The notes under the pieces are model-generated. The model saw only the letters and a list, made by a program, of their open reading frames with translations. It did no database searches and was not told the DNA's origin. DNA of 64,000 nt from Paramecium tetraurelia (lineage: Eukaryota; Ciliophora; Oligohymenophorea; Peniculida; Parameciidae): contig NW_001799633.1 in NCBI RefSeq assembly GCF_000165425.1, forward strand, positions 66,299 through 130,298, in the 5' to 3' direction. Both the position numbers and the translations under genes were made by a program. Of the stretch, positions 12,153 to 24,029 are shown piece by piece (positions within the stretch are counted from its first letter, which is position 1; every line of letters starts with the position of its first letter).

Positions 12153-13036
12153 TACATTTATTTTAAACAAGAAGAATATTCTATCATTATAGTGATGCTT
12201 TCTGTATTTTTCTAATTCTCTACTCTTTATATCTGAATATTCTAATATTATTAAGATTAGTACTAATGAAAATAAATAAATTTGAGGAATACTAGATGTT
12301 TTTTAGATAACCTTTATTTTGAAATACCAATAAAATATCTTGCATATCTCATAGAGATTATGCCTTCTTCATATTTTATTTGATTAAATTAAGCTTAACC
12401 TTTGTAATTTTTAAATTTTGTGCTTCTTATTAGCTTTTTCTCTTTAATAGAAAATTATGGATTATCCGAATAAATCAACATTTATGTTTTTCAAAAAAAA
12501 GAACATATTTTTTTGATTAGATATATCCCATTTGAATTGGAAGAACTCTAATTAATTGAAATGACAGAATGGTATTCTATTTAAAATAAATTCAAATATT
12601 TACAATTTCTATTAATATTAGAAATGATCTTTAGACTAGTAGAATGCTTAAATAGCATGCCACACTATAGCAAAATAATATTTTTTTCATAATTTTTTCA
12701 TTCATTCTATATGATGAGAGCTAGGTGATTAAATTAAGAATATAAATACTTAAATTCAAGCGATATTTGTAATTAATTAATTAAGATTCATAATTGATTA
12801 ATCAATCTTCCATTAAGTCCATCTATTCAAAAAGAAAGACAGGTTAGATAATTTACATTATTCTTATCCAAATGTATAATTGATTATTTGATTAACTTTT
12901 TAAATTAGTATATTCTTCATTCTCCTCTTTCGTTTTAGATTTTAAAGATATTGAAAAAGAATTATGAATAATATGCCAATTTCAAGCAAATTAATTTTGT
13001 GATTTTGTATTTATTAAATATCATTAGAAAATTAAA
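12153..13036. other. AT-rich gene-poor stretch
   Basis: About 0.9 kb without a supported gene. It contains small palindromic AT motifs (for example TTGATTAATCAA near 12806) but nothing diagnostic. Confidence 0.5.
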
Positions 13037-14111
13037 ATGCTGGACGAAATTTCTAGTTCAAAGAGTTGTTGGGAGCAGGATCTCGGGCCTGAAAATTAAT
13101 CTCATTTCTTAGAAAAGTACTTTTATGACTTAATTACCGATAATTGTGATCAAATATTAACAAACACCCTATACAGAACCTTAATTGAGTAGAAATCAGA
13201 TAAGAAAACTTTAGAAACAATATTAACTAGATACATATAGGAATAAATTGATTTGCAACAACGCTAAAAGATTCATTCCAAATACTTTTTTGCAAAATCA
13301 GTTGTTTCTCTGAAAAAATTAATCTAATAATTTAGACAATTATTAGTTCCAGAAGAAAATATCAATAATACTAGCAGCACTTTAAGTTAATCAATTTTGA
13401 AGATAAACAAAAGTGGATTTTTCCAGAATTCAGAATTTATAGAATTATATGAAAACGAATATTTCAAAGAAATTGGCGAACTTAATAAAGGAGAATTAAT
13501 TTATATAGATGTAAAGTTTCGTATTACAAACTCATAATTAAAAGAAGAACTGTATAAAATAAGATCCCACATATTGAAATAATTACTATATCAAACGAGC
13601 ACTGATGAAAAGTATCAATATATTGTAATTTAGTTTCTTTTAAACATTTAATGATTATTATTAGTTAAAAACAATTACAGTTCTACTGTTTGTTAATGGA
13701 GATATTAATTTTGATTACGAAAAATATTTCGATTTAAAGGAATTACTTGTAGGATAGAAAAAATTTTTAATCAAATTGAAAGTATTATTTATTATCTATT
13801 TAAAGGTGTGTTATATTTCGGCTAACAGACTCTCTTCCAATTTTTGCATATCAAACAACATTACCAGCCAAACAATCACATAATAAAATATGGCATTCTA
13901 TGAATTGAAAAGATACGGACAAGTCAAAGTCATTATTAATAAAACTATTTGTGAATTAAGGAAAATGAAGTAGAAAGCAAATTACAGCATATTTAAGGAT
14001 TATAAATTTTACATTTTAGCAATTGGAAGTGTGGCAGCTATTGGTTTTTTGTGGAAGGGTTTTTCTAATTAAGAGAATTAAGCAAAGAAATTATTGAGAT
14101 AATAATAATGA
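13037..14111 (+). CDS. Tail-anchored protein, uncharacterised
   Basis: About 350 residues, starting MLDEISSSKSCWEQDLGP. The middle is helical with charged residues. One hydrophobic segment near the C-terminus (KFYILAIGSVAAIGFLWKGF) is followed by a short polar tail, so the protein is probably tail-anchored. A 22-nt intron at 13612-13633 is needed. A second 24-nt GTATTA...AAAG element near 13785 may be intron or coding, since it is a multiple of three without TGA. No family recognised. Confidence 0.65.
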
Positions 14112-14158
14112 GTATACTGTTATTAATTTATAAATTTATTTATTTAACTGCTAATAGA

Positions 14159-14946
14159 ATGAACTAACCAAATCATGTAATTTCAGAGAATCTCGTGATT
14201 TCATAACCGCTTTATGACAACGATTTAGCTGCCTAATCTATTTATGATAAATACCTGAAGGACTGTTCTTTGATGCCAATTCGATTAATAGAAGAATCAA
14301 AGGAAACATAAGAAAGGCCATTTGCAGGAACAAGGCAAAGTAGTTAACAACAATAGAATTAAAGAAATGAGCAAATCATTTAAGAAATTAGTTCTTAAGA
14401 AAGAGAATAAAGAAACCGAAATCAATAATAAATATAGTAAGCCAATTATTAGTAGGATCAATAATATTAAAATAATCAAATGAGACATCCTCAATAAAAT
14501 GTCTATTATCATCAGAGACAATTTAATTAATTCTAAAATTATCATTACGATTAGCATCAATACCATTAGCATAGAAGGAACCAATAAAATTATAGAATGG
14601 AATAAGAATATTATGGCCATTAAATGAGGAGATAAGAATAAGGAAGAAGAAGGCAGCAGTAACAACCAAAATATGGATTGGATTAAAACGAGATAGCAGC
14701 TTTGAGTGAGATTGTGTATAGGTAGAGCAGGGCTTCATGTTGGGATGATGAAAACAAGAGATGTAGTATTTGCATTTCAAACTTTGAGGAGAATGAAAAG
14801 ATCAGATTTTTGCCCTGTTTACATAGGTATTAATATTAATTGATTATTGATTTCATTCAGGTTGCGTTGATTCCTGGTTGGCATCCAAAGGATCATGCCC
14901 ATTATGTAAAAAGTATGTCCGATCCTTAGTTTAATAATTTTCATGA
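14159..14946 (+). CDS. RING-H2 E3 ligase-like protein with odd intron
   Basis: An N-terminal region extremely rich in Gln, Asn, Tyr and His precedes a C-terminal RING-H2 domain: CSICISNFEENEKIRFLPCL, then HRFHSGC, WLASKGSCPLCKK. The RING reads through only if 23 nt (14827-14849) are removed. That segment starts GTATTAAT like the other introns but ends TTG instead of AG. Removing it gives a 254-residue protein with all eight ligands; keeping it shifts the frame and loses the last ligands. Either a non-canonical splice site, a mutation or a sequence error. Likely ubiquitin ligase. Confidence 0.75.
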
Positions 14947-15034
14947 GACACACACTATATATATTATAATTACTTCAATATAATTTAATTATTAGGATTA
15001 ATAATTATTGATAAAGAAAATACAAATTGGAAAA

Positions 15035-15778
15035 TCATTTATTTTAATTCTCAGGGAAAAATTTCGTTTTTTAAGAAACAAATTTTCTTTTAACTTTTAC
15101 AGGAGGTGGTATTTCATCTTCTTCTTTTATTACTTCTGTTGCTATTCTTCCATTTTGTAGATTAATTACCTTAACACGCTTTTAAAATTCAACTTTTCTT
15201 TAAGTATTTAAGTCATCCTATTATGAATTCTCTGAATCATGTAAAAATGGAGTTTCTAGATTAGTTTAACTTTAAGTTTGATTCTTGCCTCTCCTGGTGA
15301 ATCTATTTTAAATTATTCTTTAGGACTGGGTCTCCTGATTTGGGAAACTCAATTGATCCTCTATCATTTTGATAAACATATGTGATTCTTTTCTTTATTT
15401 ATGAAGACCAGGCAAAATAATGTGAGAATCACCAAGAGAATTTTACTGAGAAAAAATATTCTACAATTAGACTTTAAGTTGATTGTGTTTTGATTCAGGC
15501 ATCAGTGTTAATGGTTTATTTATGAGTTATGATGAGTTTTATTAGATTTTAGGGAAACGAATGGTGACTTCTTAAATTCTGTCGGTTTATGCACCTTATT
15601 GGTATATTTCTTGTGCTTTAAGAGGGGCAAAGAATTAGCTTTCAGTTTCCTTAAGTTGTTCTAGATTATTAAGAAATTGAGCAGGTTTTAAAGACCTTAA
15701 AATTTAAGGATTAGGTTAATGTGGATATTCAACTTTTAAATCAGGCTAGGATGCTATTTTATGATGTAAAGTTAGCAT
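15035..15778 (-). CDS. Uncharacterised polar protein
   Basis: An intron-free frame of 247 residues starting MLTLHHKIASQPDLKVEYPH. It is basic and polar, with a C-terminal stretch VKVINLQNGRIATEVIKEED that looks conserved-protein-like and then Pro/Lys-rich residues. No domain, signal peptide or membrane span recognised. The Gln codons are mostly TAA/TAG, as in neighbouring real genes. Function unknown. Confidence 0.55.
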
Positions 15779-16589
15779 TAATATTAATTTATGTCAGAAA
15801 AAACTTGAAATTTATAAACTTATCACATTATAAGAGTATTTGGATAATTATTTGATTTATAATTTGTAATACTTAAGTTTTATTTGCTGATCTTAATTTC
15901 AATAATGTAATAGGTGTTTAATATCATTTCATTCATCAAATTTAAGGAAGAGAAAATATGGGTAATTATTATAAGATAATAATGATTAAAATTAGTGATA
16001 AAAAATACTGTTATTATTTTAATATTGAAGTATTTTTGATATATATTTTATGGAAATAACCCCAATTTGTCGAAGAGAAGTCCATTTACAAAATTTATAA
16101 TATTCATGAATTTAGTTCAATGATGTAATTGTTCACTATTCCTTAATATTTGTGTATAGTTTATTTATATTTATTAAAGTCATCTCCTTTTTAATAATAC
16201 TGGTCATAATTCCAATTTATTCATTATATATAAGGTTAGATTGACTTGCAGATTTCTTAGTTTTTATAGCAAGTTCTTAAGCTAATTTTCATTCATCCCT
16301 TCTTTTTCTACCTATATATTATTTGATTTATTTGTTGTAAGGCATAATATTCCATTTATTAAGCATATATTTCAAATATTTGGATGATTTTGTCATTTCA
16401 AAAACAAATCTGAACAGTATTGATATATAATAAATAATATCTAAATTCATGATCTTAAGCTCAAATCCAAAAGTATTTTGTTATTTTCTTCTGGTTTTGC
16501 ATTTGATATGACGATGAAATGATTTAAATATTTATCTTTAGTCCTTTTCGCTTTGATTAAAAATAAAATATAAAGTATAATAAAATCAA
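15779..16589 (-). pseudogene. Possible decayed gene in an 0.8-kb gap
   Basis: No intact gene fits. On the minus strand there are protein-like fragments in different frames: MEYYALQQINQIIY (near 16350), NENQLKNLLQKLRNLQ (near 16290), NYDQYYQKGDDFNKYKQTIH (near 16190) and EYYKFCKWTSLRQIG (near 16100). I could not join them with plausible GT...AG introns, which suggests a decayed gene, but the fragments could also be chance frames in a one-stop code. Confidence 0.3.
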
Positions 16590-16887
16590 ATGGATTAAAA
16601 GCCAGAAAGAGTGTTTGAAATAAAGAAATGGAATGCTGTTGCTTTGTGGAGTTGGGATATAAAAGTTGACAATTGCGCCATATGCAAAAATCATATAATG
16701 GAAAAATGTATTGAATGCGATGCATAGGAGGGATAAGGAGAATGCATTGTAGCTTGGGGAACATGTAATCATGTATCAAAGAATTTTATTTTAGGCATAT
16801 CATTTTCATTGTATTGAGAGATGGTTAAAGAATAGGTAGACTTGCCCATTGGATAATCGAAATTGGGAATATTAAAAATATGGATGA
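16590..16887 (+). CDS. RBX1: RING-box protein 1, cullin-RING ligase subunit
   Basis: The zinc-binding subunit that brings the E2 to cullin-based ubiquitin ligases. The 91-residue product matches the family core closely: [72 protein letters not shown] at the end. The N-terminus is shorter than in animals ([13 protein letters not shown]), but the conserved part is complete. One 22-nt intron at 16773-16794 lies inside the RING. It starts a short plus-strand run with the copine 27 nt downstream. Confidence 0.95.
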
Positions 16888-16914
16888 GTGTGTTATTTTA
16901 TATAATTAAATATA

Positions 16915-19010
16915 ATGGATAGTAATTGTTATTAGTAAATTGAGATTTTCATTTCTGGAAGATAATTGAAAGACTTGGATTATTTTAGTAAGTCGGATCC
17001 TTTTGTAATAGTGTACATCAAAACAAATAATTAATGGATTAAGATAGGAAATACGGAAACTATTCAAAACAATTTAAATCCAAACTTTAAGAAAACCTTC
17101 CAACTTGATTATGTGTTCGAGACAGTTTAACCAATTAGATTCGAGGTGAGAGATGATGATGGCAGCAACTCAGAGTTGATTGGTTAAGTAGAAACAACAA
17201 TAGGTACTTTATTTGGAGCAAGGAATTAGACATCGATTTTAGAACTTGGATAAAGAGGTGGCAAATTGATTATTAGATGTGATAAAATATAAGAGGGAAA
17301 TGAATTTATGATAATGAAATGGAGTGGAATCAAATTAATGAATACAGATGGGTGGTTTGATAAATCTGATCCCTTTCTCAGGTTTTATAGATAAAGGGAA
17401 GATTCTACATATATTCAAACTTACGAGAGTGAAGTTGTCATGGATAATTTGAATCCTCTTTGGAAAACCTTTGAGATACAAGGCGTTAAATTAGCTATTT
17501 CAAATGATAAAAAGATTAAAATTGAATGTTGGGATTGGGAAAAAAGTGGAAAACATCAATTTATAGGAGAATTATTGACAACAATCCCAGAATTATAACA
17601 GACAAGAGAATATTAATTAACAAATCCCAAGCACAAGAATCCAGGAAAATTGAGATTAGAATAATTTAGTACATACATTAGACCAAGTTTTTAAGATTAT
17701 GTATAATCATTTATATATCCTTAAGATACGAGGAGGCTTGTAATTAAACTTAATGACTGCAATCGATTTTACTGGTTCTAATGGAGCACCTCATCAACCA
17801 GGGAGCTTGCATTTTCGATCTCCAAATGGCTTAAATCAATATCAACTTGCCATTAATGCAGTGGGAGAGATTCTTCTTGCTTATGATTATGATAAGATGG
17901 TACCTTGTTTCGGTTTTGGCGCCAATTTGAATTATCCAACTATGAGATCAACCCAAGTCTCTCATTGCTTTCCCTTATCTGGAGATCCTAATTAACTTAA
18001 TGCCTTTGAATTATAAGGAATTGCAAATCTTTACAATTATGCACTCGCAAATGTCACTTTTTCAGGTCCCACATACTTTGGACCAATCATATCAGAGGCA
18101 CTCAGATAAATATACGCTCAACAATAAACTGAACAAAACGTAATTTATATTTAAATGTTTAGATATACACAATATTATTGATTTTAACAGATGGTATCAT
18201 TCATGATATGGAATAAACCAAATAATTGATTGTCAACAGTGCCAGATTACCATTGTCCATTATTATCATTGGAGTTGGCAATGAAAACTTTTCAATGATG
18301 GAAGAATTAGATGGAGATCAAGGTAAACTCAATCCATTATTTTTTTAGGTCTATTTTCGGGTAACAGAAGGGCTGAGAGAGATCTGGTTTAATTTGTTCC
18401 TTTTCGTAATTTTGGTGGAAATTAGGTTAATCTAGCAAGACATGTCTTAGCTGAAATCCCAGAATAAATAGTCAAATATCATTAATTGATAGGCAAGAAG
18501 CCAAACGCACCTTTGATTGTAGATATCAACTAATTGGGCATGACTATGGCAAATTAACAAATGAGATAACAAGAATCTCAACAACAATATGTACCTCCTA
18601 ATATTTAACCATAAATTTAATAACCCAATATATAACCCAACATGCAACCACCATTTTAACCACCTCCCTACTAATAACAAATGTAATCACAAATTCCAGG
18701 TTACTCTTCATAATTCTAGTAATAAAATTAACCATATCCACCACCTACATAATAAGGATATCCATATTAATAACCAATAAATTAATCTTATCAATAAGGT
18801 AGAGCTTCTGAATAAATCAATCCATCTAACTTCATGTAATAATAATATGGACAGCCTAACTTAAATAACAGGTAAAGTTGCAACCTATAGTAAGCACCTT
18901 ACTAATAATAGCCACAAGGTTAAATGCAGAATAGTTAAATACCAAATCATTAATATCCTCCTATAAGTCAATCTTAAGCTTATGGTTAAATTAAAAACCC
19001 TATGGAATGA
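16915..19010 (+). CDS. Copine (two C2 domains plus VWA)
   Basis: A 673-residue copine: Ca2+-dependent phospholipid-binding protein. The first C2 domain (about 1-125) contains [13 protein letters not shown] and FEVRDDDG; the second (about 130-255) contains [13 protein letters not shown] and IECWDWE, so acidic Ca2+ ligands are present in both. The VWA-like copine domain follows ([39 protein letters not shown]). A long Pro/Gln-rich tail of about 150 residues ends the protein. Introns of 25, 23 and 26 nt. Probably recruited to the plasma membrane or phagosomes on Ca2+ signals. Confidence 0.93.
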
Positions 19011-19095
19011 AATAATTTCATTTAAAAATATAGTTCAATATTATAATCATCAATGTTAGAAACCCAGGTGTCTAGTTTTATCTTAAAGCTGAAAC

Positions 19096-19428
19096 TCATG
19101 TTGTTTGCAGTTTTCTTAATTTTAAGTTTGTTTCTATAATTATTTCATAAGAATTTAATTTTCTCAATATGGTTTTATTGATGACTAACCTATTTAAATT
19201 GGAGAGCATAATTCTAATTTATAGAGTATCAAATCTTTATATTTTATATATCCATTATGTATCTATAATGAAAATCTATCTAATAATTTCATAACTTCTA
19301 TATAAAGGTCTTAAGATTGTATTGTTATTCCTTACATTTCTTTAGAATGTTTTTAATAGTTCTAATTATATTATATAAGATTTCTTACTTTTCTATTTAA
19401 TTATTACTTTAATATTTTAGGGGGACAT
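19096..19428 (-). CDS. Hypothetical short frame
   Basis: A 110-codon frame with ATG and TGA between the copine end and the RPN3 start, reading MSPQNIKVIIKQKSKKSYII, then RPLYRSYEIIRQIF. The composition is protein-like (basic, alternating hydrophobic residues) but there is no domain. In a one-stop code such a frame can occur by chance, so confidence is low. Confidence 0.3.
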
Positions 19429-19556
19429 TTTCTAAGGCATTCGTATCAAACAATGGTTTTACTAAATTGAATCATCTACTCTAAATTATTTTGTAATTAT
19501 TTAATTTGCAATAATTTATCCCAATGTCTTATATTTAATTTCAATAATTTAAATTA

Positions 19557-21108
19557 ATGGAATAGTAAGCTGCAGCAACTCAAGAGAAAACCCAAAATTA
19601 AACACAAGCATCATCTGCTTAATAACCTTAGGCTCAAGCATAAAAACCAAAGACAGTCTTATCTGAAATCAAACTCCAAATTTTATTATTAGAAAAGGCA
19701 GTCAGTTCTAAAGACATCAAAGCAATTCAAAAAGTATCGATCTTTGTGAAAAAGTTCAGAAATGTAATACCCTTTATTTGATTTTTAGACTGTAAAGTCT
19801 CATCATTTGGCCAAACTCTACACCGCATTCTTTCCCAATGTAGCAGCATAATAAGGAAATGATTTCGATGCCAATTTCAACGAAGATTTAGGTTTGAGTA
19901 CTTAAGTGGTGTCCAAGTTAAGTAAAATAATTGAAGTGAATGTATTTATTCAATGCCTTTATCTCATTTGGCTGTTTTAATAAAAATAAGTTGAAGCATA
20001 CGAATAGTTGAATGTTATTGGAAAATAATTATTATAATAAGTTCAATAAAATAACAAAAGATATTTAGATACTCTATTAGGAGTCATCTATGAATATTTA
20101 TCAAAATCACATGAGAAATTAGGCAAACTAGATTAAATCAGAGAGTAATGATATGTCAATATATTATAGTGTCCTATTTGAAGGCTATAGAAATGCTTGC
20201 TAAAATAGAGATGAAAATGGTTAAGCCATTTTAATAAACTTAATTTTGAGAAACTTTATTCATTACAATTAGTATGAATAGAGTTATAATTTCTTAAAAA
20301 AGACTGAATTCCCTGAACATGCTTTCGGAAATCAGCAGGCAAGATTCTTATACTATACTGGACTCATCCATGCGATAAGAGGTGAATACTAAGAAGCCTA
20401 TAAGAATCTTACATAAGCAAGTCATAAGGCTCCAGATAATACAGCCTTTGGATTCAAAGTCTAAGCCATCAAAGTGATTGCTTTAGTCGAATTGTTACTA
20501 GGTAACGTTCCAAATAGAGATACTTTCACCTCCCCTGAATATCAATAGGCTCTGTATCCTTACTATAGGATTGTTTCAACTGTTATCAAAGGTAATTTGG
20601 GGGAATTCCAACAAGAAGTGGCAAGATCAGAAAATATATTGAGAAGAGACAAACTATTTAATTTAATCTAAAGGTATTGAATCATTTAACTTTAGATTGC
20701 CATAAATAGTCATTAAGGCTGGTCTAAGAAGGATTAACTTATCCTATTCTAGAATTTCCTTGAATGATATTCATGAAAAATTAAATCTTCCAAGATAATG
20801 CAATGCAGAATAAGTTGTTGCCAAAGCTATAAGAGATGGCACTTTAGCAGCAGTCATCGATCACGAGAATTAAATAGTTATAACCAAAGAAACCAATGAT
20901 CTTTACGGAACCAAGGCTCCTTAAGAAGCTTATGGAGAGAGAATCAATAATTGCTTAGGACTCTACAATTAGGCTGTTAAAGTAATGAATTTTTTAATCT
21001 AATTAGGCTTTATAATATTAAAATCCAGAATATGATTATGGAGAAAAGTAGGCTGATGATGAATTAACAACTGATGAATTATTAAGTTTAGCTGAGCTTG
21101 ACTTTTGA
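19557..21108 (+). CDS. RPN3: 26S proteasome non-ATPase subunit RPN3/PSMD3
   Basis: Lid subunit of the 26S proteasome, 484 residues, near the family length. After a Gln/Ala-rich N-terminus the PCI-type helical repeats are recognisable: FPEHAFGNQQARFLYYTGLI, HAIRGEYQEAYKNL, then the winged-helix part VIKAGLRRINLSYSRISL and VAKAIRDGTLAAVIDHENQ, and the acidic end ADDELTTDELLSLAELDF. Four introns (25, 25, 22, 25 nt) restore the frame exactly. Intact; cytosolic and nuclear protein degradation. Confidence 0.94.
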
Positions 21109-21145
21109 GTAGCATAAAAATGTATAACCACCTAATAATTATATT

Positions 21146-22631
21146 TCATTTGGAAGTTTATTTATTTGTAAAATTGACACAGGGTTCTCTACATAGTTAC
21201 AATACCCATATGTTATTCTGCATCTCCACTCTTTCCACTAAGGTACTCCAGACTAATTTTAAGACTGGATCCTTTTGACACATTATTTCTTTGCCTTCAT
21301 ATTGAATTATTGTAGTTCTTTCCCAAACTTCCACATAGACTTGACCCTATTGAAAGGTGGCTTCAAGTATTTCAAAGAGAAGTCTTTTCAATTGTATTGC
21401 TATAGTCATAATATCCTCATTTTAAGGATTATAAAATGTTAATTTGTTGAATTTGTAAGCAAAGTAATCATTTAAATATAAGAAATTTTTGATATCAAAT
21501 GATTCTATTTTCAATTGCTATTTAAGAATTTTAGAATTCATAATTTATTTCATGCAACTATTTCTAATTGACCATAAATTATTTAATTGTCTTAGGTTCA
21601 AAGAGACATGTAAGTTCTTATAAATGCTTTTTATCAATTTCATCCTTAGATGTTCCTATTTTTTAAATGTTTTTTATAATAAAATTTTGCAATCCTCAAC
21701 CTTTATTACAGAATCATCAAATTTTATAATAAATGTTGATGATAATGATTTCATCATTGAATAATGAATGTATTATTTAGCCTTTTTGTCTTTAACTATT
21801 TCGATTTTTTTCGAATGAAATTCACTTATATCCTCATTTTAATATAACTGATATAAAGTATTTTCTAGTGAATCTTGATTTAAATGCCAATCTCGCAAAA
21901 ACTCCTTTAATTGCTAAGTGTTATTGCACTCAAAGGGAATCTTGCTTTGGGATTTTAATACAAATTCTAACTTATCTTCATTGAATGTAAATATTAAGTA
22001 AGGATTGTCCACAATTTTTGGAAAAACACTTTCTAAAATAATCCGATATTATACCCCACATGTAATCATATTAGCTCAAAAGAAATCTAGCTCTAAACAG
22101 GATATTAAATTTATAGGAAAAATAACACATAAAACACATCAGTATGATAGTTGTGCTATAAATGACGTAGGATTTATTGGTTTCCTACATCATTACATAA
22201 ATTATCCTGAAGAAAAACGTTGTAACTATTATAAGTACGGATTCTCTAAATTCTGAAATCAGTATTATAATTACTCCGCAAATTGTAAAATTACTTTACA
22301 TTAGGGATAATGCTTAAGCATTAGTATCAGTCTTAATAATTAACTCATAGGCTATCAATAAGTAAGCAAGAAAAATTAGCTATATGTTAATTTTGTGCAT
22401 TTTAAAAACCAAAAAAATAAACGACAGTATCGAAAATATTTGGCAAACAATCAATACTGGCATCACTCCTATATTATTTTCTTGGGCCACTAATATGAGT
22501 TTCAAAGTAGCTATTATAAATAAGCATGCTGAGCCAAATTTAAACACAGGTATACTGATAGTATGTACCCTTGATTGTTAATACTCATCCTCTATTTTTT
22601 AAGATTTAAACCTTAATGTGTATTTGTTCAT
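21146..22631 (-). CDS. Six-helix membrane protein with sensor-kinase-like tail
   Basis: A 487-residue protein. About 20 polar residues precede six hydrophobic helices (residues ~20-230), for example ACLFIIATLKLILV, VLIVCQIFSILSFIFLVF, TTIILMCFMCYFSYKF. A 22-nt intron at 22033-22054 joins this to a soluble part. That part starts PKIVDNPYLIFTFNEDKLEF, PAS-like, and ends with LKRLLFEILEATFQQGQVYV, which resembles the N-box region of histidine-kinase ATPase domains, but the key Asn is absent. I read it as a degenerate membrane sensor kinase; homology is tentative. Its stop is 38 nt from RPN3's. Confidence 0.6.
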
Positions 22632-22716
22632 TTTCTCTTCTTTTACTTTATTTAAAATATACTTTATAATAATTAAATAATCTGATTAATTGGAAATATC
22701 TTAAGCATATTCTTGA

Positions 22717-23112
22717 AAAAATTAAGGTTTTTTCTAAATTAGAAGGGACAATAAAACAGACAATGAGAATTGTTTTAATAATTAGGAACTTTATACTTAT
22801 GGAGTATTGTTATCAGAATTATAAAATTTATTATAAAATCTAATTCTTCCTAAAAAAGACAGTGGTATTATTGATTAATAAACAAAATTTATATTAACAA
22901 AAATCTTTAGAAAATCCTATATTAATGGTTTCCGTTAAAATAGATTATGGAATTCAGTATTTTTGAAATTTAAATAAATGATTTATCAACCTTATTCTCT
23001 TTGTTTGAATTTAAGTAGATTTTGGAATGAACTCATACATTGGCAAATAGAGAGTGGGTTTGAAAAAAAATAGTATAAAAACAGAAATAATTACTTAATA
23101 GTCAGATTTTGA
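22717..23112 (+). CDS. Orphan open frame without a start codon
   Basis: An open frame of 131 codons after an in-frame TGA, with protein-like composition (LLSELQNLLQNLILPKKDSG, later RFWNELIHWQIESGFEKKQY) but no ATG in its first 80 codons. It lies between two divergent minus and plus units. It may be a relic, an exon of a gene I could not assemble, or chance. Confidence 0.25.
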
Positions 23113-23190
23113 TAATAGAATTTGTATATCTAATACTCAAAAACAACTATAGAAATCACAATCAAAGTGAATACTAATAATTATATACTA

Positions 23191-24012
23191 TCATATTGGT
23201 TTCCTACAAACAGGACAATCAGGACTTTTCTTATTCCAACCATCAATACAATTTCCGTGAAAAGAATGAGAACATTTTAATGATTTTTTATCTTTCCCCA
23301 ATTCTTCCATGCAAATGGAGCATTCTTCTTTTTTATCCAAGTTTTAGAATTAATATTCTATGTATGGAATACAATCAACAAGGTGTTCATCCAAAAAGTT
23401 TCTCACTATGGGTTCATGACAATATGGACAATTGATTAGTCCATATTCATCATTACATTAATGATCTGCATTTTTAGGTTAAAAACACTAGCTGCAAACT
23501 TCTAATGTATGGCTTTTCTTAAACTATTATTATTATTAGATTTCTAAAATTTTTATTTTAGGAAGTATAGCTTAGGAAGTAATCGAATTATTGGATTGAT
23601 ATTGAGGTGGAGGTAGAGGAAATATTGTTTGAGAAAAGTTCGTCTATTTTTTAACGTTATTGCCATTTTGTTGTGTAGTATTAGAGATGATATTGATATT
23701 TTAATACTTTGGTACATTTTTTTCTTAGTTTTGTTCATTATTTGATCCCTTTTATAGGTGTGCCCTTTTGAAAAAATTGATCTAGGCTTACTTTGCTTTG
23801 TTTGGAAACAAGTTTTGATATTGAATACTTTAAATTATATTGAATATATTACAGGCCGTCTTAAGTTGAGTTATTCGTGAGTGTATGACTTCTTTGTGTC
23901 CTTGAGCCTATATTTTCTATGTTTTGGTTAGGGATAACTATGATGTTAAAGTAAGTTAGTTACATTGTGGAAATTTAGGTTTATCATCGTCGTTGTAGTT
24001 TAAAGGATTCAT
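23191..24012 (-). CDS. Zinc-finger plus RING-H2 protein
   Basis: A 273-residue, intron-free protein. A polar N-terminus (MNPLNYNDDDKPKF...) leads to two Cys/His fingers, LEVCSQCFQPKNADHQCNDE and INCPYCHEPIVRNFLDEHLV followed by DC. A RING-H2 closes the protein: CSICMEELGKDKKSLKCSHS, FHGNCIDGWNKKSPDCPVC. All eight RING ligands are present, so ubiquitin-ligase activity is plausible. The start ATG lies only 17 nt from that of the divergent cyclic-nucleotide-binding gene. Confidence 0.82.
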
Positions 24013-24029
24013 TATAAATTATAAATAAA

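Noticed and set aside
9525-13036. Gene-poor AT-rich island as an unexcised IES or transposon
   Set aside because: I found no flanking TA-bounded terminal consensus pair, no terminal inverted repeats and no transposase or reverse-transcriptase motifs.
14297-14780. Long minus-strand frames opposite the RING gene, rich in Leu and Ile
   Set aside because: They are antisense shadows of the Gln/Asn-rich plus-strand coding region (TAA read backwards gives Leu/Ile codons).
22005-22256. Plus-strand standard-code frame near 22.0-22.26 kb
   Set aside because: It lies opposite the transmembrane coding part of the sensor-like gene and lacks ATG at its start.
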